A stretch of 64,000 bases of DNA, from assembly GCA_022496205.1 (NCBI GenBank), contig WTXD01000072.1:1-64000 (forward strand), written 5' to 3'. A model generated the notes under the pieces. It saw nothing but the letters and a program-made list of their open reading frames with translations, made no database searches and was not told where the DNA came from. Origin of the DNA: Gloeopeniophorella convolvens. Taxonomy: Eukaryota; Basidiomycota; Agaricomycetes; Russulales. The position numbers and the translations under genes are program-made. This document shows, one piece after another, positions 36,090 to 46,966 of this stretch (position 1 is the stretch's first letter; each line of letters begins with the position of its first letter).

Positions 36090-36772
36090 GTGGGGTAAGC
36101 GTCTCGTGATCGATCACAACACCCATCCGGGTGACTCCCGTAAACCTTACGTACTCCGGCTCAAAGCTGACTCCATTAGCCGCTCATCAGAATCTATCTT
36201 TGTGTTCACAGATGGATCCCGTCTCATCCCGGACGGCGAGACCACAGAGCACGTGGGATATGGCATCGCAATCTTCCGCAAGGGAGAGGAGATAGCCAAT
36301 CAGGCGCGGTCCCTCGGGACGTCCGCCACCATCTTTGATGCGGAAATGGCGGCTCTCGCTGCCGGGGCAGAGGCGGCCCGGGGTGCTTTGTCATCCCACC
36401 CAGACTGCCGGCGGGTCATATTTCTCTCAGACTCTTTTTCATCCCTTCATACTATATATTCGGCACGACCACACAACGCTCAGACTCACTCCATCGCATT
36501 CAAAACAGACATTGACCATATCCTTTCTGATTACAGGGATCTAACCGTGGAAGTACGGTGGTGCCCTGGGCACGCGGGAATCCTTGGCAATGAGCGCGCT
36601 GACGAGCTAGCCAAAGCCGGAACCTCCCTCCCCCTTCTTCCGAACCAAACCGAGCCACACACCCTCAGCCACCAGCGGATGTCGAACAAGGAGGCAGCCA
36701 CCTTCGCATGGAAACAGCGATGGCACGCATCCCCACACCAGTCACCGGCGTGGCGAGGACTCCCCGACCCGC
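36090..36772 (+). pseudogene. LINE RNase H domain, part before the LTR insertion
   Basis: Ribonuclease H type 1 domain of the LINE. Acidic residues of the active site can be read in order: Asp in FVFTDGSRL, Glu in FDAEMAALAAG, Asp in IFLSDSFSS, Asp in GNERADELAK; WCPGHAGILGNERADELAK is the C-terminal signature. An earlier fragment, NLTRLADRVADGG and LYAAPLGHATMRG, lies in another frame around 35995-36100, so a frameshift precedes the domain. The frame runs into the LTR element after RGLPDP and continues at 40858 with PNGKISPAYYAMHE. Inactive as found. Confidence 0.85.
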
Positions 36773-37327
36773 TGATATCCTGAGTCCAGCTAGAGATGTG
36801 GACCGAGGGGAGTTGCTATAGTTGCCAGGGGTGATGGGATGAGGATTGGGTGGTCGGATGAGCAATAGGGTGAGCTAGTGACTGCAAGGATCCGCTCGGA
36901 AACGCAAGGAAAGGACCCGAACTCGCAGGAACACAACCTGAAGCTGACCCGAAGGTCCTGAAAGGCCTCGGGCCCTCCAGAGAGTGAGGGAGAGTCTCTG
37001 AACGCGACGCAGACCCGAAATGAGATGGGAGCACCGGGGAAAGGAAGCTTTTTGATCCAAAACACTACAGGATGCAGTACTACTGACTACGTGGGAACCC
37101 GAAGCCAAATCCGGTAGGTACAAGGGTTTCCTGCGACCCGAAAGTGTAAAGGAACCAGGAAGGAAAAGGAAGTAACGGGAACTGCAATATACAAACGTAC
37201 AGGCTCGCATCTGCGCTCAAGGGCAGTCTGGGGTCACATCCTTCGCTACCCAGCTCAACCCGATCGCTTCACAGGGCAAAATACCCAGATCCGAGGTTTC
37301 CGAGCGTAGAGACCGCTGACCCTAACA
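36773..37327 (-). repeat. LTR (left copy; 3' LTR in element orientation)
   Basis: 555 bases, starting TGATATCCTGAGTCCAGC on the plus strand and ending CCCTAACA. It matches the right copy almost base for base. The antisense frames it appears to encode are the same in both copies and have no known domain. Confidence 0.9.
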
Positions 37328-38686
37328 TCCTCCTCCCAACTGAGCTCTGAACAGTCCTCTGTTCTCCCGCACGCAAAGTCCGCAACCGCAACCGCAACCG
37401 CAATAGGAACGCACCGCAAATAACCGCAAGCCGCACCGCAAAGTCCGCAATGAAATCCGCAAGGGAACCGCAAGTCTCCGGGTCGCTGGTGGCCGGAAGA
37501 CATCAAACAAGGTCATGAGTCGCCTCGGGTTGGCGCTACTGTCGTCGGAAAGGTCGTAGGGTTGTCCGCGTCGAAAGAGTGTCGAAAACGAGTGGAAGGG
37601 GTGGCCGGAACGCTAAAACCTGATGCTAACTGCTCGCAGCTGCACTGGGATGTTGAGAATCCGAAAGAAGACGCAAAACGCGAAGGAATGTGGTGGAAAT
37701 GAAGCCCATCCAACCTGGAAGTACGCCGCACATTCTGGGTGAAGGAATCGCACCTCTGGATGAAGGTCCTGCCTCTAAGCCTTGGAACCTTCTCCAATGG
37801 ATCTGGAGCGCAGGTTCGAGCTCGGAAACGCGAGGGGTTGCAATCTGGATGCCTATGACTGCTCGGGATGCCTTAGGACTCTTCGGAACGCTCAAGGATG
37901 CTCCGCGTCGCTTGAAACCGTAGCCTGAAGCCCAAAAACGGAACCCTAAGCTCAAGGATGCTGGGGGACGCGACTGGGACGCGCTCAACCCGATCCGAGG
38001 TCGGAACCACTTGCAAACACTGCTGGAAGCCTTCTGGAACCGAGAAACACAAATCCGAGCTGCAAAACATGAATCTGGACCTAGACTTGCTGGGAGATGG
38101 CTAGGAATGCGAGGGAAGGGATTGGGAAGCTAAGGGATGCTGATCCGAGCCGATCCGACGCCTCTGTGACTGCTGGACACCTGGAAACACCACCTGTAGC
38201 CTCGGATTGCCTCTAGAGAACCTGGATGCGAAATCGAGAAGTCGGATGCTGCTGGCTTGCACTAGGATGCTTCTGTGCTGCGTATCGCTTGCTGCTGCCT
38301 GCAACCGCTCGGAAATGCTCTAGGAACTCGCTGGGACGCCTCTGAGACTGAGGGATGCTGATCCGAGACTGAGGATGAGGTGCGGGTGACCGGAAACGCA
38401 AAGGGGTCGAAGGGAAGTGCTTGGAACGCAAACCGGAAGCAATCCGCTGTGATCCGACGCAATCCACTGCCTCTGGATGCCACTGGGTGCCTAAAGCTGT
38501 CTTCTGGACTCGGAAATGCGAAACTGGACTCGGAAACGTGAGGGGATGACCGGAATGGTGAAGGGATGGACGGGAAAGTGAAAGGATCGCTGCCGACTGC
38601 TTCCTGCGCAAGGGGGACGACGTCTGGTGGTGGTGGTTGCTCTCCAAGAGCCTCCTCCTAATCTCTGCATTCTGATTGGCTCGGAA
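37328..38686. other. LTR element interior, first part
   Basis: No coding capacity recognised. The sequence is made of loosely recurring words such as 'ctcggaaacgcgagggg', 'ggaacgctcaaggatgct' and 'gggatgctgatccgag'. It looks like a diverged low-complexity or tandemly built spacer. Confidence 0.5.
37378..37475. repeat. CCGCAA-type short tandem repeat
   Basis: Imperfect repetition of ccgcaa/ccgcaac units within the LTR element interior, next to its left LTR. Degenerate spaced copies continue to about 37490. Confidence 0.7.
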
Positions 38687-39804
38687 TGTCACGATCTCAG
38701 CCCGCGGCTTCCGGGCTGGGCGAACCGACCCAGACGCCCCTTCTGACGTCTGCTGTCACGGCCTGAGCCGGCGCAAGCGGAGCTGGCGAGGGCTGAGACG
38801 AGCGAGGTTCGGTAAGTCGGTCTCGATGTGAGCCGGTCCTCGAAGGTGCACGTGAGTGTGCACGAGATCCTGGATAAGACGTGATGTCTGAAGCTTGGAG
38901 GCAATCGGCCTCCGGTACGTCGAGTTCAAAGCTGAAGACCTCGCGATACTTGGGAGAACAAGTCCCTCACGCGGATTCCCTGATAACCTCGTCGATTGAC
39001 AAAGGAGAACAGGCTTAAGGCCTTAGAGTACAACTGCTACGCCTTAAGTACTACAAGAGAGATGGTTTACATAACGTCCTAGTATCGAGTCATACCGAGT
39101 CAGAACGGACTCAAGGTGGGTCTCCTAGGTAGAAGTACAGTAGTGGTCCAATGGCATAAGGGGCGCGTCAAGAAGTATGGGGGAATCGTATGACGAGTGA
39201 GAGATAAGCGTCCCCGAGTCATCGAACCGGAACGAAGCTAGTATCGTACAGGGGCTGGAAAGATAAGGAAAAAGAAAATGTATCGTACAAGTCGTGACAT
39301 CTGCAGATATCCGTGCCAACTTGGTGCGGTACGATCAGCAGCAGGAGGGACTGACGAGCATAGATGACCGGCTTCGACGCCTCGCCCTTGGACCGAGGTC
39401 TCCGCAGTCACGTGACAGAGCACGTGACGAGACCCGTGACCGGGCCTAGGCCATGACGCTGACGAAACGCGGATGACTCACTGCTGACTGATGGTGACGT
39501 CAGCTGAGTGAGCGTTCAGTCAGCATGTCTATTTATAGCATGCTCCACTTGTACTCCGCGCTTCCTGACCCACATGAACCCGAACCAGTTGCTTAGTCAG
39601 TAGGTACCTTGTAGTATATAAGGACCTGCCAGTAGCGTCTTAGCTCCTTAGCTTTGACCTCCTGTAATATACTGGAGTTTCAGTGGCATCCTCTAGTGTG
39701 CTTGATCGCCACCCGACTTGCCCCATCGCTCTTCATCCTCTACTGCGACCGCGAGGCTTAGGTCTTGCAAGTCCTTCGGCAGAACCCCTGCACAGCACGT
39801 GACA
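38687..39804. repeat. Solo LTR nested in the LTR element
   Basis: 1118 bases bounded by TGTCACG at the left and CGTGACA at the right, with an exact 5-base duplication CGGAA at 38682-38686 and 39805-39809. A TATATAAGG string lies near 39616 on the plus strand. No internal region is present, so it is what remains after recombination between two LTRs, or a single-LTR insertion. It belongs to a different family from the 555-base LTRs around it. Short similarity to 1755-2040 near the Gag element hints at a Ty3-type source. Confidence 0.85.
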
Positions 39805-39809
39805 CGGAA

Positions 39810-40301
39810 CCTTTGGGTTTGCTCTCGGGTGCTTGTAAACGCGAAAGGATGTGATCTGAAGCGATAAGGTGATGCTCGGGAAGCCTAGAACTGCTCAGGG
39901 TCGGAAGCGAAGACCCTGGATCGCTAGAACCCATCAGAAACATGAGGTGAAGTCGGATGATGCGAGGAATCGCCGGAAAGCATGGGGGAACATCCAGAAC
40001 GTGTTGGGGATGGCTAGGAATGCCCCAACAGCTCGCAAATGCGCAGGGAGGGTCGGAAACGCGAGGAAAGGCAAAGGAATGTGAGGGAATGCTTCGGGTG
40101 CTCTTCAGCCACTCGGAACTGAGAGGGGACGCTCGGAAACTGAAGGAAACTGGTCGGGAGGGGTCAAGGATGCATGAGGAACCTGTGGGACGCTGTCTTG
40201 CCTCGTGGGGTACGCATGCTATGTCAACTTGCTCTGGGGGATGCTCTGGGGATCCTAAACACAAAACCTCAAACCCACACCCCCTGCGGTGGTCACCATT
40301 T
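39810..40301. other. LTR element interior, last part
   Basis: Same word-rich non-coding sequence as 37328-38686. It ends in a C-rich stretch and ggtggtcaccattt before the right LTR. Confidence 0.5.
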
Positions 40302-40857
40302 TGATATCCTGAGTCCAGCTAGAGATGTGGACCGAGGGGAGTTGCTATAGTTGCCAGGGGTGATGGGATGAGGATTGGGTGGTCGGATGAGCAATAGGGT
40401 GAGCTAGTGACTGCAAGGATCCGCTCGGAAACGCAAGGAAAGGACCCGAACTCGCAGGAACACAACCTGAAGCTGACCCGAAGGTCCTGAAAGGCCTCGG
40501 GCCCTCCAGAGAGTGAGGGAGAGTCTCTGAACGCGACGCAGACCCGAAATGAGATGGGAGCACCGGGGAAAGGAAGCTTTTTGATCCAAAACACTACAGG
40601 ATGCAGTACTACTGACTACGTGGGAACCCGAAGCCAAATCCGGTAGGTACAAGGGTTTCCTGCGACCCGAAAGTGTAAAGGAACCAGGAAGGAAAAGGAA
40701 GTAACGGGAACTGCAATATACAAACGTACAGGCTCGCATCTGCGCTCAAGGGCAGTCTGGGGTCACATCCTTCGCTACCCAGCTCAACCCGATCGCTTCG
40801 CAGGGCAAAATACCCAGATCCGAGGTTTCCGAGCGTAGAGACTGCTGAACCCTAACA
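40302..40857 (-). repeat. LTR (right copy; 5' LTR in element orientation)
   Basis: 556 bases, nearly identical to 36773-37327. Differences seen: g for a near 40800, t for c and one added a near the end. Confidence 0.9.
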
Positions 40858-41232
40858 CCGCCTAACGGCAAAATATCTCCGGCGTATTACGCAATGCACG
40901 AGGCCAAAACGGCCCGACCGATCATATCCACATTCACCCGACTTCTTACCGGTCACGCCTTCATTGGCGAGTACACACTCCGCATGAAACCCTCAGAACG
41001 CACATCCTGCGACTGCCCGTCCGGTCCGCTCCAGACCGTCGACCACGTCATCACCTCATGCTCACTCTACTCCGTGCAACGCCGCTCCATTTTATATCCC
41101 GTGGCTCGGGATTACTCACTCTACACCTTATTCGGAACCAAGAAGGGAGGAACCGCGCTGGCCAAGTTCATCGAAGCGACGCGATGCTGTATGGTGCCCC
41201 GCAGACCCTCCGAGCCCCCGGAACCCCCGTGA
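40858..41232 (+). pseudogene. LINE 3' coding end after the LTR insertion
   Basis: Continues the LINE protein interrupted at 36772: PNGKISPAYYAMHEAKTARP, then STFTRLLTGHAFIGEYTLRM and a Cys/His motif CDCPSGPLQTVDHVITSC (C-x-C, H, C), typical of the C-terminus of fungal LINE proteins. The frame stops at 41230-41232 and is followed by about 220 bases of 3' untranslated sequence and the A tail. Confidence 0.85.
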
Positions 41233-41455
41233 GGGTCCCTTGCGCGGTTGCGGCCTATATGTGGCCACCGCTTTGTCGCTGTGAAAGCGGCCCGGAATTA
41301 CATCATCAGACCCTTTGACTGACTTCGCATTTCACGACCCCCGCCGGCCCGTTAACCGTACCTACTTACTCGATTCGAAACAATGTGCTTGTATTATGTA
41401 CTAGTACGACCGCGTCTTGGCGTAGACCGCCTGTTGCGGAATATAAATGCTGACC

Positions 41456-41471
41456 AAAAAAAAAAAAAAAA
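41456..41471 (+). other. LINE poly(A) tail
   Basis: Sixteen consecutive A residues; the last two overlap the first two bases of the right target duplication. Confidence 0.9.
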
Positions 41472-43540
41472 TGAAGTCGGGGACCGGGAGTTCCAGTGGA
41501 TACGCGAATTTGGCAGCGCATGGAAGCTCAACGGTTGCTTTGGCGTGAGTATGCGTTGTAGCCCTATCGTTTTGCATTCCCTGAATTCCAGTGCAGGAAG
41601 AACGCCTCATGGTAGCGGATCCCAAAGCGATACACTATATCCTTCACGCGTCGGGATATAATTTCTACAAGAGCCCAGATAGGGTGAAACTCACCGAGCT
41701 AATCACAGGGAAGGGCTTGAGTTGTGCTCAGGGTTCGTTCTTCACAGAAGCTGGTTCGATAGTGGCTCACTGACGAGGCCAAGATAGGTCAGAGCCACGA
41801 ACGCCAGAGGAAGATTATGAATCCTGTGTTCGCTGTCTCCCAACTGAAGACGTTCCTCCCAATATTTCAGGATTCGGCATCCAGGGTTAGTTGCTCTGCA
41901 GCTCTCGGGGCTGGGTGCTGATGAGCGCCTCCCGCTGCCTAGCTTGCGAACAAGTGGAAGGACGAGATCAGCACTGAAGCCTCTGGGCAGTCGCTCATAA
42001 GCGTGAGTAGCTGGCTCTCACGTACCACACTCGACATTATCGGCGAGGGTAAGCTCTTAACCCGCTCTTCCCTGCCACCATATAAATCATGACCCCCTAA
42101 TTCCAGCTGGGTTTGACTTTCACTTCGGATCGCTCGATGACGCCGCCGGGAATGCAATAACAAGACTTTATGCCAACTTGTTGTAAGTCCTGCGTTCGAC
42201 TCGAACATAGCATCTGTCACGCCCGGCCAGCGGTGATAACTTGTAACAACAGTGTCGATTCAATGCTATACCCCTCTGCTTTCGACCTCCTCTTCAAGTC
42301 AACCTGGAGATACATCCCCGAACCTCTGCTTAACTTTGTGCAATACCTTCCCTCGCGTGAATACCGCCGCTTCCGTGCCTACCTAGACTACGTGCGCGAA
42401 TTTGCGCGCCATATTATTGCAAGGAAAGCGGAGAAGGGCGACGGCGCAGACTTGATGAGCGTCCTGTTGCGCAAGAACATGTCCGAATCCCCCGACAAAA
42501 GGATTACGCAGCGCGAACTTGTTGATCAACTCTCGTATGTCCAATCAGTGCACCCGGCGGCCACCTACTAAATGGCACTTGCGCGTAGGACACTCGTGCT
42601 TGCAGGGCAGGAGACGACCGCGAGTAGTTTGAACTGGTTCCTCTGGGAAATTTCAAGGCATCCAGAGTGCCAGCAGCGCGTCCGCGACGAGGTCATAGCA
42701 ATGCGCAGGCGGACACATGGCGCTGAACTGACCATCACGGATCTCGAGGGCCTGACATATACCCAGGCTGCGCTGAAAGTAAGCATCGTACGGGGTCCCG
42801 TTGTCTCCGGGGTTGACGGGCGATTTTAGGAGTCGATGCGCTTACATCCCATCATCTGGACCCTCCCGCGCGTTGCTGGGAAGGACGAGTTAATACCGCT
42901 TGCGTTCCCCGTGACTACCAAGTCTGGCGAGCAGGTGTCAGCCATCCCAGTCAAACGGGGGACCGTCATCGACATTGCAATTCACGCATACCAGCGGTGG
43001 GTACTTACTTGCCATTGCCGACGCTGCGTGGGTTAATGGACATCGCATAGCCTTCCGGAAGTTTGGGGTAAGGACGCGCACGAGTGGAATCCCGAGCGCT
43101 TTATGAGCCCGGAGAAGGGGGCACAAGCATCCGTAGGGATGTATGGCAACCTGTGAGTGCATTTTCCACCGCGCACCACGCGATGCGCCCCTAACAGCCG
43201 CGCTGCAGTGCAAATTTCTGTGAGTGCCCCTTGCATGCCCTGATCATGCGTGACGTAGCCTGAAGACTAATACACGACTAGCTGGCGGAGTTCAGGGCTG
43301 CATAGGCTGGCGATTTTCGTACGCATCTTTGTCTTCCGCATACGATGTGCCCGCTGATGCGTCGACAGCGTGCTCGAAATGCTCGTGATCATCGCGACTC
43401 TCCTCGAGCACTTTGAGTTCACTTTACCACCGCAGAGTGAGGCGACGCGGGTGCAGCGCAAGCCCACTGTTGTCATGATGCCGATGGCGGCAGGCCACCC
43501 CGGCGCATGGATGGGGCTTGTCGTCAGGCCGCTGCACTGA
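41470..43540 (+). pseudogene. Cytochrome P450, 3' part (split by LINE)
   Basis: Continuation of the P450 from 35668. Exons joined by short introns give, in order: NEVGDREFQWIREFGSAWKL; EERLMVADPKAIHYILHASG; GQSHERQRKIMNPVFAVSQL (helix C, the Trp of the usual W-x-x-x-R absent); the helix I motif LAGQETTASSLNWF at about 42596-42645; the ExxR helix KESMRLHPIIW at 42780-42860; and a PERF-like NPERFM near 43095. The heme loop, assembled across an intron, reads FSGGVQGCIGWRF (about 43218-43313): the Cys ligand is present, but the Arg two residues before it in the consensus is Gln. The frame ends at 43538-43540. Apart from the LINE no stop is seen, so the inactivation is recent. Endoplasmic reticulum monooxygenase by family; substrate unknown. 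Confidence 0.85.
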
Positions 43541-44219
43541 CGCACCTGGTCACCAGATACCTGTGTGCGAGCAGCATATTCAATGTTGATGACACCTGGC
43601 GTTTATGCCTTCCCAACTCCTGCGACACTGCAGTAAGATCACCGCCCGCGACTATGACTTGGGTTCAATGCGGCCGGCCACCGCCACAGCATAGGTCCGG
43701 CTTACTTCTACAACTTCCTCTCAAGATGCGGCACTGAGCAAACGAACACGAGTGTGTTTCCCTGGATCCTTACCGGGCAGCCGAGTCTTTGCGACCTCTA
43801 CTGACTCGGTGATTGCACGATCAACGCAAAGCATCATGTATCCCGCGATAGTTAGGTCGAGTGTTCGAATATCTATCGGGCCAGTTGATTCGGAAGGCCC
43901 GAAGCTGAGCCCCAGGCCAGAATACTGAGCAACCCGAGCCTCCTTGGAGCTCGAAGCTGAAGCTCGATCGATCGATCGCGATGACCTTCAGACCCGCACG
44001 CACACGTGTTCAATAGCCGGCCACGCGCACGCACGCGTCGCGTATTGTGTCCAGCCGTGAAATATTTGTGGCTCCGTGCGGCATGTGTGACCGGACACGC
44101 GACGAACCAGACTTAAAAGGGGTGAGTCCTGGCGGGTCATTCGAGTCTCTCATCCGCCACGAAGGTTCCAGCATAGACCGGTGGACCATCTCAAGAGCAT
44201 AGCGCCGTGTATACTCGAA
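43541..44219. other. Intergenic, nothing recognised
   Basis: No gene features. An ACACACG-like, cgatcgatcgatcg-containing patch lies at 43960-44040. Confidence 0.5.
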
Positions 44220-45705
44220 ATGTTCGATTATGAGCCGTGCTTCTGCTTTTGTTTTTCTGGTACGCGACCACGCTCAAATTATCCGCACGCTCTGATCATG
44301 TATACCAACTTTTTTTATTGTAGTGGTGGGCCTGTCACGGACGCGTACAAGGCATGGAAATATCACTGGTTCCCGAAGGTCTGGCCTCCTCAAGACGAGG
44401 GGGATTCAGAGGAATCCCACTGGTGGCCTGTTCCGACCGAGTCCATCGACGAACTTGTGTGTATAACGGAGGAAGACGGGCGGTTCTGGGAAGAGGTCAC
44501 TGTGATCGCGCCTCGCTGGGATAAAACGGATTTTGTGTGCCCCAGCCAGTATGTGTCTCACATGTCATCTGCGTGTCCCCTCGCGCTTATATGTCCCACA
44601 CGCAGTGTTGAGTGCCCATACGACGGGTTCGACGTGCCCAAAATTGACAACGAAGACGGTTGGTTCAGAATATCCGGAGCGCGCAACGCTATTTCGTTGT
44701 CCATCGCATGTGCTTGTCGTACCTCTGTCGCAGGCTCAATTGTGTTCCCTGCGACGTCTGGACCGTCATTCATGGGAATTCGATCGGAAAGGACGTGAAC
44801 GACATATATTACTACGGGATGGAAGAACGACACGATGCTTTCAATTTCGACTACGCTAGGCGGCGATGCCGCGGCCCAAAGGACGACTTGTACTCCTTTT
44901 ACACAACATCCATGGAAGATTGCTCTTACTTGCTGGCACGTCCGTCAGTGTTCCCGAAACTTGCACTGTCGAGTCCCCCCAGATGCAATTCTCCGAAGTC
45001 AGCCAAACTCCCTCTCCCTTGTTCCGCACCCTTGCCATCAGCGAGTTATTCCTGCATATCATGTCATTCCTCCAATCGTCGCTTCCCAAGTCTCCCGAAG
45101 TCACCCCCCCAGTCTTCCACGAACCATACTATGGATACGGCGTGCGTACTCATACCCCCCTCCTCCGCTTACGCGTTGATAACTTATCTGTGTCCACCCC
45201 TCCCAGCTCGTGCAGCTGCATAGACAAGGTGCCCACTATCACATGTTTTATGCATACACAAGCCTACTACGCACTTGCAAAACGCTGTATAATCTACTCA
45301 CTGGCCAACAGGACATCTACTTTGGTCTTGTGCGCGACTCTGGCTGGATGCTTCCCACGACGCCAGCTGACTGGGAAGGTTGGATGGCTGCTGGGAACCC
45401 GAACCCAATCCGAGTTGGCCAGTGGGATTGGAAGACGTACCTGGAGACGTTCGTGTGGTACGGGGAGGATCGGCATGCGAACATCCGATGGCGGCTTGAG
45501 CACATGCTTGCACAGTTTGCCTTGCTAACAATCGAGGAACGGATCGATCGACACGGCGGTGGAAAACCGGTCTATGGGGGAATATGGGAGACCCTGCGCG
45601 CTCACGAGGCCGGATTGGTTCGAGTGGGAGGTCCCCCCACCAAAAGCCGAAGAAGACGAGACAGATTGGTCTTTGACTCTGTCGACTCTGTTTGACTTTG
45701 AGTAA
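44220..45705 (+). pseudogene. F-box family protein with frame breaks
   Basis: Resembles the large basidiomycete family with an N-terminal conserved block and a central F-box. Recognisable pieces in order: DAYKAWKYHWFPKVWPPQDE; after an intron, ECPYDGFDVPKIDNEDG; then in another frame VHRMCLSYLCRRLNC and DIYYYGMEERHDAFNFDY; then ARPSVFPKLALSSPP; the F-box-like LFRTLAISELFLHIMSFLQ (about 45013-45080); and after an intron FYAYTSLLRTCKTLYNLL and IYFGLVRDSGWMLP. The natural end PDWFEWEVPPPKAEEDE...LFDFE-stop (45705) lies in a third frame. Breaks are needed near 44660, 44985 and 45600. Either a decayed gene or a stretch with base-calling indels. Partner and role (ubiquitin ligase adaptor) are by family only. 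Start uncertain. Confidence 0.65.
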
Positions 45706-45887
45706 GATGTGTGTACAAACGTTTGCTGAAATAGAAGCCTTGTGTTCACCCCCTTTGTGACGACACGTTGCTCAAGAGTTTGTTGGTCGGCTAGTCAAGT
45801 ATCGGACAGGGAGCCCACTCCTGGAGACGACAAACGACGATACTCGACAGGAATAAATACAGAACGAAGAGGCTGCGCGCTCCCACC

Positions 45888-46966
45888 TCACATGTCCTCC
45901 TTCGACAACGCGAATGTGCCACTATTGTTGATCGCAGTGAACGTCTTGCCACCCCATGCTGTCTGCGTTGCCTCAGAGACCGGCGGCAGGCCTGCAGTCC
46001 CAAGAGTGCCGGCAATGCGCATGCTCTTCGCGACCTGATCCACCTGCGTGGTAATCAGTACGATTCCCAGAGCGAAAGAGGACATGGCAGCCATACGCCA
46101 ATCTGCCACCTGTTGTTGAAATATGACATAGTGGTCGCAAACGCCCTGCATGGCAGATCGATCGCGGCATGCCATGAAGGGACAGACAAGCGTACCCTGT
46201 GAGGTAGCCAAACGGTCTAGTCGGTTTCGCGTTTGGGCCGTTGTTCTTCAGGAAGGCAGCACGGACTATGATCGTGTCGGCATAGCCCAATTCAGCCAGT
46301 GCTTTCTCCGTGAGACCCTTGCTGCGCGAGTACAACAGCGAGGCCTCGGGATTAGCATTGGCCGCCTGGATGAGGCGGCGTGAGGTTGACCCAGCGGGGC
46401 ATGAACGTTGAACAGGATAACATACGGATAGGTACACGAGGCGCTGGTCGGTGCCCACCCTTGCAGCTTGCGCGGCGCGGACAACGTACCTACGTGGCGT
46501 GGCAGCGACAAGTGAGGATCAGGAACGGCTGCTATTGGGATTCAAGAAAGACGCACTCCCTGTCGATCTTCTCGAAATTCTCTGCGGAGCCTGCCTGATG
46601 CTTACTTGTACCCAACCTGTAATGCAATGATATCAGAGGCGCCTGGTGTGCATGATGCATGGCTAACGCACGTAATCAAGACCACGTTCCATTTCCCGTC
46701 CCTCAGCCCTGCAGCATCAATGTCCTCAAAGTCAACCTTCATCTGCTCGAGCTTTGCACGGCCCTCCGAAGGTAGCTCGTCCGGTGGTGTGAGACGACGG
46801 CCGGCCTCGCCGACGCGCGTAAAATGGGGTGATGCCAGCAGCTCGCGCAGGAGAAGGCGGCCTGTCTGGCCAGTGGCTCCAATGAGCAGCGCGGATTGAC
46901 CTTCGAGGAAGGACTTCTGTGACGATTCATCAAGGACTGAGACGGCCTTCCGTACTCACCTGCCAT
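45888..46966 (-). CDS. FMP52: FMP52/HTATIP2-like NAD(P)-binding protein
   Basis: Short-chain dehydrogenase-like protein of the FMP52/HTATIP2 group; in yeast the relative is at the mitochondrial outer membrane. The start ATG is at 46966; exon 1 is only seven bases (ATG GCA G), and a 59-base intron ends at ctcgaag. The joined product starts MAGQSALLIGATGQTGRLLL, the Rossmann GxxGxxG. Later pieces: GKWNVVLIT, then across an intron LGTSKHQAGSAENFEKIDRE, then YVVRAAQAARVGTDQRLVYLS, then SLLYSRSKGLTEKALAELGY (YxxxK motif) and PFGYLT. The last exon gives DQVAKSMRIAGTLGTAGLP and ends SKEDM. The junction between YLT and VDQVAKS does not resolve cleanly: two candidate introns leave a phase mismatch, so one base may be missing near 46130-46200. 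Otherwise intact. Confidence 0.8.

Larger units (their letters stand above)
36773..40857 (-). mobile_element. Non-autonomous LTR retrotransposon inside the LINE
   Basis: Two direct repeats, 36773-37327 and 40302-40857, differ at about three positions over 555 bases. Read on the minus strand each starts TGTTAGGGT and ends GGATATCA, the TG...CA of LTRs. The element is flanked by CCGC (36769-36772 and 40858-40861). On the minus strand a purine tract (GGGAGGAGGA) lies just before the 3' LTR and TGGTGACCACCGC lies just after the 5' LTR, a possible primer-binding site. The 3-kb interior encodes no gag or pol that I can find, and a solo LTR sits inside it. High LTR identity means recent insertion. 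Best described as a LARD/TRIM-like element mobilised in trans. Confidence 0.85.
35896..41469 (+). mobile_element. 5'-truncated LINE (non-LTR retrotransposon) in P450 exon 2
   Basis: The element ends in a run of A (41456-41471) and is flanked by a 13-base target duplication. Without the nested LTR element its length is about 1.5 kb, so the reverse transcriptase is almost wholly missing; only the 3' end of the coding region remains (RNase H and a Cys/His motif). This fits 5' truncation during insertion. The coding end resembles fungal Tad-type LINEs that carry RNase H. The element was later entered by an LTR retrotransposon at 36773-40857. Orientation is the same as the host gene. Confidence 0.9.

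Noticed and set aside
36875..37210. Identical antisense frames in both 555-base LTRs (also at 40404-40739)
   Set aside because: Identity comes from the LTR pair, not from protein conservation; no known domain.
37378..37475. CRISPR-like array
   Set aside because: Units are six bases without spacers; a eukaryotic simple repeat.
37981..38692. Possible gag or pol in the LTR element interior
   Set aside because: Minus-strand frames are Ser/Pro/Arg low complexity with no CCHC, protease, RT or integrase motif.
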